Shown here in pieces: positions 61,361 through 64,000 of a stretch of DNA of 64,000 nucleotides. Within the stretch, counting starts at the first letter, position 1. Each line of letters begins with the position of its first letter. The DNA lies in NCBI GenBank assembly GCA_017849615.1, contig JAFIGS010000034.1, forward strand, positions 124,001-188,000, in the 5' to 3' direction. The notes under the pieces are model-generated. The model was not told where the DNA came from and did not search any database. It saw only the letters and a list, made by a program, of their open reading frames with translations. A program made the translations under genes and the position numbers. The stretch comes from Pseudolabrys sp. (lineage in GTDB: Bacteria; Pseudomonadota; Alphaproteobacteria; Rhizobiales; Xanthobacteraceae).

Positions 61361-61797
61361 AAAGATCCTGCCGCCGGCTCGCGCCGGTCTCCTGATCGTG
61401 TCAGCGAAGGGGATGGAGAGTACGTGACCGGTGCGTCAACACGCGCCGGCCGCGTGCGAGGCGCGGCGACAGGACAAGTGTTCCAGGGAGGAATGGACTG
61501 ACATCCGACGAACGATCATGAGTCTTCTCCAGCAGAAGGAGCCCACGAATCCATTCGTGGCGCTTTAGCGATTAACTCCGCGGCGCAAGCTGCTCCGTCA
61601 AATCCCGCGGTCCACATGCAAGGCATGTCGACATCGTCACTTTGCCATCTGACCGGGCACAGTCAATTCATTCGGAAAAATAAGACGCGCCATTTCGCCG
61701 GCGCGCCGCCGCTTGGATGGATTTCGTTCTCGGCTGCCGCGATGAAGAAGAAACGCCCGTTGGCCGGCGGTAATTCGATGCGCGGTTGAAATCGTCG
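61361..61797. other. Intergenic stretch with short palindrome
   Basis: I see no gene. CCACGAAT-CC-ATTCGTGG (61543-61560) is a perfect 8-bp inverted repeat just followed by a CGCTTTAGCG stem, without a T run. It may be a transcript end for the minus-strand cys operon or a binding site. Confidence 0.45.
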
Positions 61798-63822
61798 TTA
61801 GCGGCCGGGATGAAGGCCGCATTCCTTCTTGGTCTCGTCTTCCCACCACCAGCGGCCGGCGCGCTCCGGCTCGCCCGGGCGCAGCGCGCGCGTGCAGGGC
61901 GCGCAGCCGATCGAGGCGAAGCCCTTGTCGTGCAGCGCATTCACCGGGATGCCGTTGGCTGCAATGAAGGCGACGACGTCGTCGCGCGACCAATCGAACA
62001 GCGGGCTCAGCTTGACGAGGCCGTGCGCCTTGTCCGCCGAGATCAACGCCATGTCGCCGCGGTTCGCCGATTGATCGGCGCGCAGTCCGGTGATCCAGGC
62101 CTCGGAGTTGGCAAGTGCGCGGTCGAGCGGCTCGACCTTGCGCACGAAGCAGCAGGCCTGACGCGCTTCGCGGCTTTCGTAGAAGCCGTTGATGCCCTGA
62201 CGTTCGACCAGCGCCTCGAGCTGGTCGTGGCGCGGATAGAAGGCCTTGATGCGGAGGCCGAAGTGGCGCTCCGTTTCGGCCCAAAGATCGTAGGTCTGCG
62301 GAAACAGCCGGCCGGTATCGAGCGTGACGACGTCGATATCGAGCCCGATCTTGGCGATCATGTGGAGGATGGCCTGATCTTCGATGCCGAAGCTGGTGGT
62401 GAAGACGATCCGCCCGTCAATCGACTGGCGCAAGGTCGCCAGCCGCTCGGCAGCGGTCTGCTCCTTGAGGCGCGGCAGCAAGGTGGCGGCGAGGCTCTGT
62501 AATTCTCCGGCATCGCGCGCGCGGTTGCCGCGCGCAACGGGCTTCAATTCGACGGCTATGCCGCCGCCGGCAATGCGGCCCTCGACCTCGATGGCGAAGC
62601 GTCCGGTCAGAGGGTTATTCGCGAAGGTGTCGAGCGCGGCCGGCCTCGCCAGCACGATATCGATCTCGCCGATACGGTTCTGGCCGATGGCCTCGACGCC
62701 GGCCGATTGCAGGTCGGCCGGATCGAGTGCCTCGACGATGGCGGAGACGTGGCCGCGGATTTCCGCCGTGCCCGAGCGCAACACGACCGGCGTTCCCGCC
62801 GCCAGCGGCGTGGGATGCAACCAGAAGACCCGCGCGCGAAGGCCGTTGACGATCGGTGACGGCGCCGAAACCGGCGCGATAATTTGACCGCGCTCGATGA
62901 ACAGCTCGCGGTCGAGCGTGACGCCGACCGAGCGGCCGGCTTCGAGGCTCGATGGCGCCAGCGCCTCGCGAGCGACCGGCCAGCTTTCGATGGATTTGAC
63001 GCGCGCCACCTTGTTGCCGGGCTGAACGACGATCTCGTCACCAACCGCGATGCGGCCGCTCTCGATGCGGCCGGCGATGATGCGCCGGTCGTCGAACTTG
63101 TAGACGGCCTGAACGGGCAGGCGCAGATCCAGGTCCCGAAGCGGCGGCGCCACCGAGAAGAGGTCGAGCGCTTCCGCGACGGTCGGGCCCTCGTGCCAGC
63201 CAATGGCCGGCGTTTTCACCGTTATCCCGTCGCCTTCCCGGGCCGAGATCGGCACGATGGCCACCGGCTCGATGTCGAGCGCGCCGAGATAGGCGCCGAT
63301 CTCATCGGCGATCTCGCGATAGCGCTCCGGGCTGTAGCCGACCTTGTCCATCTTGTTGATGACCACGGCGGCCTGCCGGATGCCGAGGAGGTGCAGCAGA
63401 TAGCCGTGCCGCCGGGTTTGCTCGCGTACGCCTTCGATCGCGTCGATGAGCAGCAGGGCGGCGTCGGCCTGCGCCGCGCCGGTGATCATGTTGCGCAGGA
63501 ATTCGATGTGGCCCGGCGCGTCGATGAGGACGAAATCGCGCAGCGCGGTACGAAAACGGATCTGGCTGGTGTCGATCGTGATGCCCTGGTCGCGTTCGGT
63601 CTGCAACGCATCGAGCAGGAACGACCACTCGAACGGCATGCCCCGCCGCGCGCTCATCGCCTTGAGGCTCTCGAACTTGCCGTCGGGCAGGCTGCCGGTT
63701 TCGTAGAGCAGGCGGCCGATCAAGGTCGATTTGCCGTGATCGACATCGCCGACGATGACGATGCGGGTCGCCTGCCGCTCCTGAAGGTTGGTGATAGCCT
63801 GGGGCGAGACAAGAACGTTCAT
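61798..63822 (-). CDS. cysN-cysH: Fused sulfate adenylyltransferase GTPase subunit (CysN) and APS reductase (CysH)
   Basis: This single 674-residue ORF has two complete enzymes. Residues 1 to about 435 are CysN: G1 GDVDHGKST (25-33), DAPGH, NKMD and the two beta-barrel domains with a [14 protein letters not shown]-type core. From about 445 is thioredoxin-type APS reductase: [17 protein letters not shown] pair (557-558), CAPC (640-643) and the catalytic Cys in KECGLH (668). Four Cys plus ECGLH indicate the 4Fe-4S APS-reducing type. No CysC kinase domain is present. CysD, its partner subunit, is encoded 12 bases upstream. Fusion could channel APS to the reductase. The usual cluster has cysH and cysN apart. 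Confidence 0.9.
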   Translation of the reverse strand: MNVLVSPQAITNLQERQATRIVIVGDVDHGKSTLIGRLLYETGSLPDGKFESLKAMSARRGMPFEWSFLLDALQTERDQGITIDTSQIRFRTALRDFVLIDAPGHIEFLRNMITGAAQADAALLLIDAIEGVREQTRRHGYLLHLLGIRQAAVVINKMDKVGYSPERYREIADEIGAYLGALDIEPVAIVPISAREGDGITVKTPAIGWHEGPTVAEALDLFSVAPPLRDLDLRLPVQAVYKFDDRRIIAGRIESGRIAVGDEIVVQPGNKVARVKSIESWPVAREALAPSSLEAGRSVGVTLDRELFIERGQIIAPVSAPSPIVNGLRARVFWLHPTPLAAGTPVVLRSGTAEIRGHVSAIVEALDPADLQSAGVEAIGQNRIGEIDIVLARPAALDTFANNPLTGRFAIEVEGRIAGGGIAVELKPVARGNRARDAGELQSLAATLLPRLKEQTAAERLATLRQSIDGRIVFTTSFGIEDQAILHMIAKIGLDIDVVTLDTGRLFPQTYDLWAETERHFGLRIKAFYPRHDQLEALVERQGINGFYESREARQACCFVRKVEPLDRALANSEAWITGLRADQSANRGDMALISADKAHGLVKLSPLFDWSRDDVVAFIAANGIPVNALHDKGFASIGCAPCTRALRPGEPERAGRWWWEDETKKECGLHPGR

Positions 63823-63834
63823 GGTGGGCTGACC

Positions 63835-64000
63835 TTAGAGATAGCCGGCGGTGCGCAGGCGCTCGAAAGCGTCCTCGGATTCATGATCCATGGCGCGGCC
63901 GGAGCGTTCGGGCACTTTGGTGGAATCGAGTTCGGCGATGATCTCGTCGATCGACGTGGCGTCTGACACGACGGGGAAGGTGATGTCCATGTCGCCGAGC
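63835..64000 (-). CDS. cysD: Sulfate adenylyltransferase subunit 2 (CysD), C-terminal part
   Basis: The window edge cuts the gene. The visible 54 codons read LGDMDITFPVVSDATSIDE, then KVPERSGRAMDHESEDAFE and end RLRTAGYL-stop, the known CysD C terminus (catalytic Mg/ATP adenylation subunit). It lies 12 bases before the CysN-CysH start and would form the CysDN heterodimer with it. Confidence 0.85.
   Translation of the reverse strand, partial: LGDMDITFPVVSDATSIDEIIAELDSTKVPERSGRAMDHESEDAFERLRTAGYL

Noticed and set aside
61543-61560. Palindrome as a rho-independent terminator
   Set aside because: The 8-bp stem is perfect but has no T run on either side, so it was left as an unassigned repeat.
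1-64000. CRISPR arrays, rRNA, intact tRNA, transposases, integrase
   Set aside because: Looked for and not seen; only a tRNA-Ser 3' fragment is visible.

Overview
The window looks like chromosome or integrated-island DNA of an alphaproteobacterium of the Hyphomicrobiales, most likely near Bradyrhizobium, Rhodopseudomonas, Afipia or Pseudolabrys. I infer this from the high GC of the core genes, FixK/FNR-type TTGAT-N4-ATCAA boxes, the Ssu and Cys gene arrangements and the protein styles. The exact genus cannot be read from the sequence. No rRNA, intact tRNA, CRISPR array, transposase or integrase is visible.

Region 1 (1-30.5 kb) is a metal (mainly copper) resistance island with an energy-metabolism operon inside it. 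The left arm (58-5095, +) carries a Cys/His-rich peptide, a multicopper oxidase, a very Met-rich periplasmic protein, DUF2933, an ICMT-like membrane protein, a DUF411 protein and two joined gene fragments. From 5111 to 14808 six genes are packed with 4-base overlaps or a 3-base gap: acetate kinase, a CPH-motif P1B ATPase, PRPP synthetase, phosphoketolase, a beta-CASP RNase and an AMP/thymidine-phosphorylase-type enzyme. They suggest a route from RNA or nucleotide ribose through pentose phosphate to acetyl phosphate and ATP. The minus-strand block (15047-22074) holds a CueO-type oxidase, DUF302, CusF-like, cupredoxin, CopA-like oxidase and TolC-like genes. After a cytochrome b561 gene and a perfect FNR/FixK box come a DUF2946-like gene, a FixH-like gene, cusB and cusA. 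A DUF305 remnant and a tandem-duplicated DUF305 gene follow.

Region 2 (30.9-42.9 kb) is accessory, plasmid/ICE-like DNA of visibly lower GC. It holds a superinfection-immunity/SHOCT protein, a GYF protein, an XRE regulator, a Ser/Thr-phosphatase-fold protein that has lost its metal ligands, several small plasmid-type proteins, a putative restriction-type nuclease, a structured non-coding stretch and two small paralogues. It ends in the most notable feature: a VapE-like helicase gene, a 9-bp repeat array, and a three-gene coupled operon encoding a DnaX-like protein, a possible delta-like protein and a delta-prime-like protein. Together these could form a complete element-borne clamp loader. 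Just downstream (42864-42881) lies a sequence matching the 3' end of tRNA-Ser, a probable attachment-site scar. Degraded RND and IclR fragments follow.

Region 3 (44.2-64 kb) is catabolic and core sulfur metabolism. A TRAP transporter (dctPQM), LysR regulator, CoA-transferase, PaaI thioesterase, type II haloacid dehalogenase and a large FAD/Fe-S 2-hydroxyacid dehydrogenase may serve import and oxidation of a substituted organic acid. Next come a sulfonate cluster (two SsuA-type binding proteins, a flavin reductase, an Old Yellow Enzyme, ssuD, ssuC, ssuB) and a minus-strand sulfate-assimilation operon: cysD, cut by the window edge, then an unusual single ORF fusing CysN to an APS reductase (CysH).
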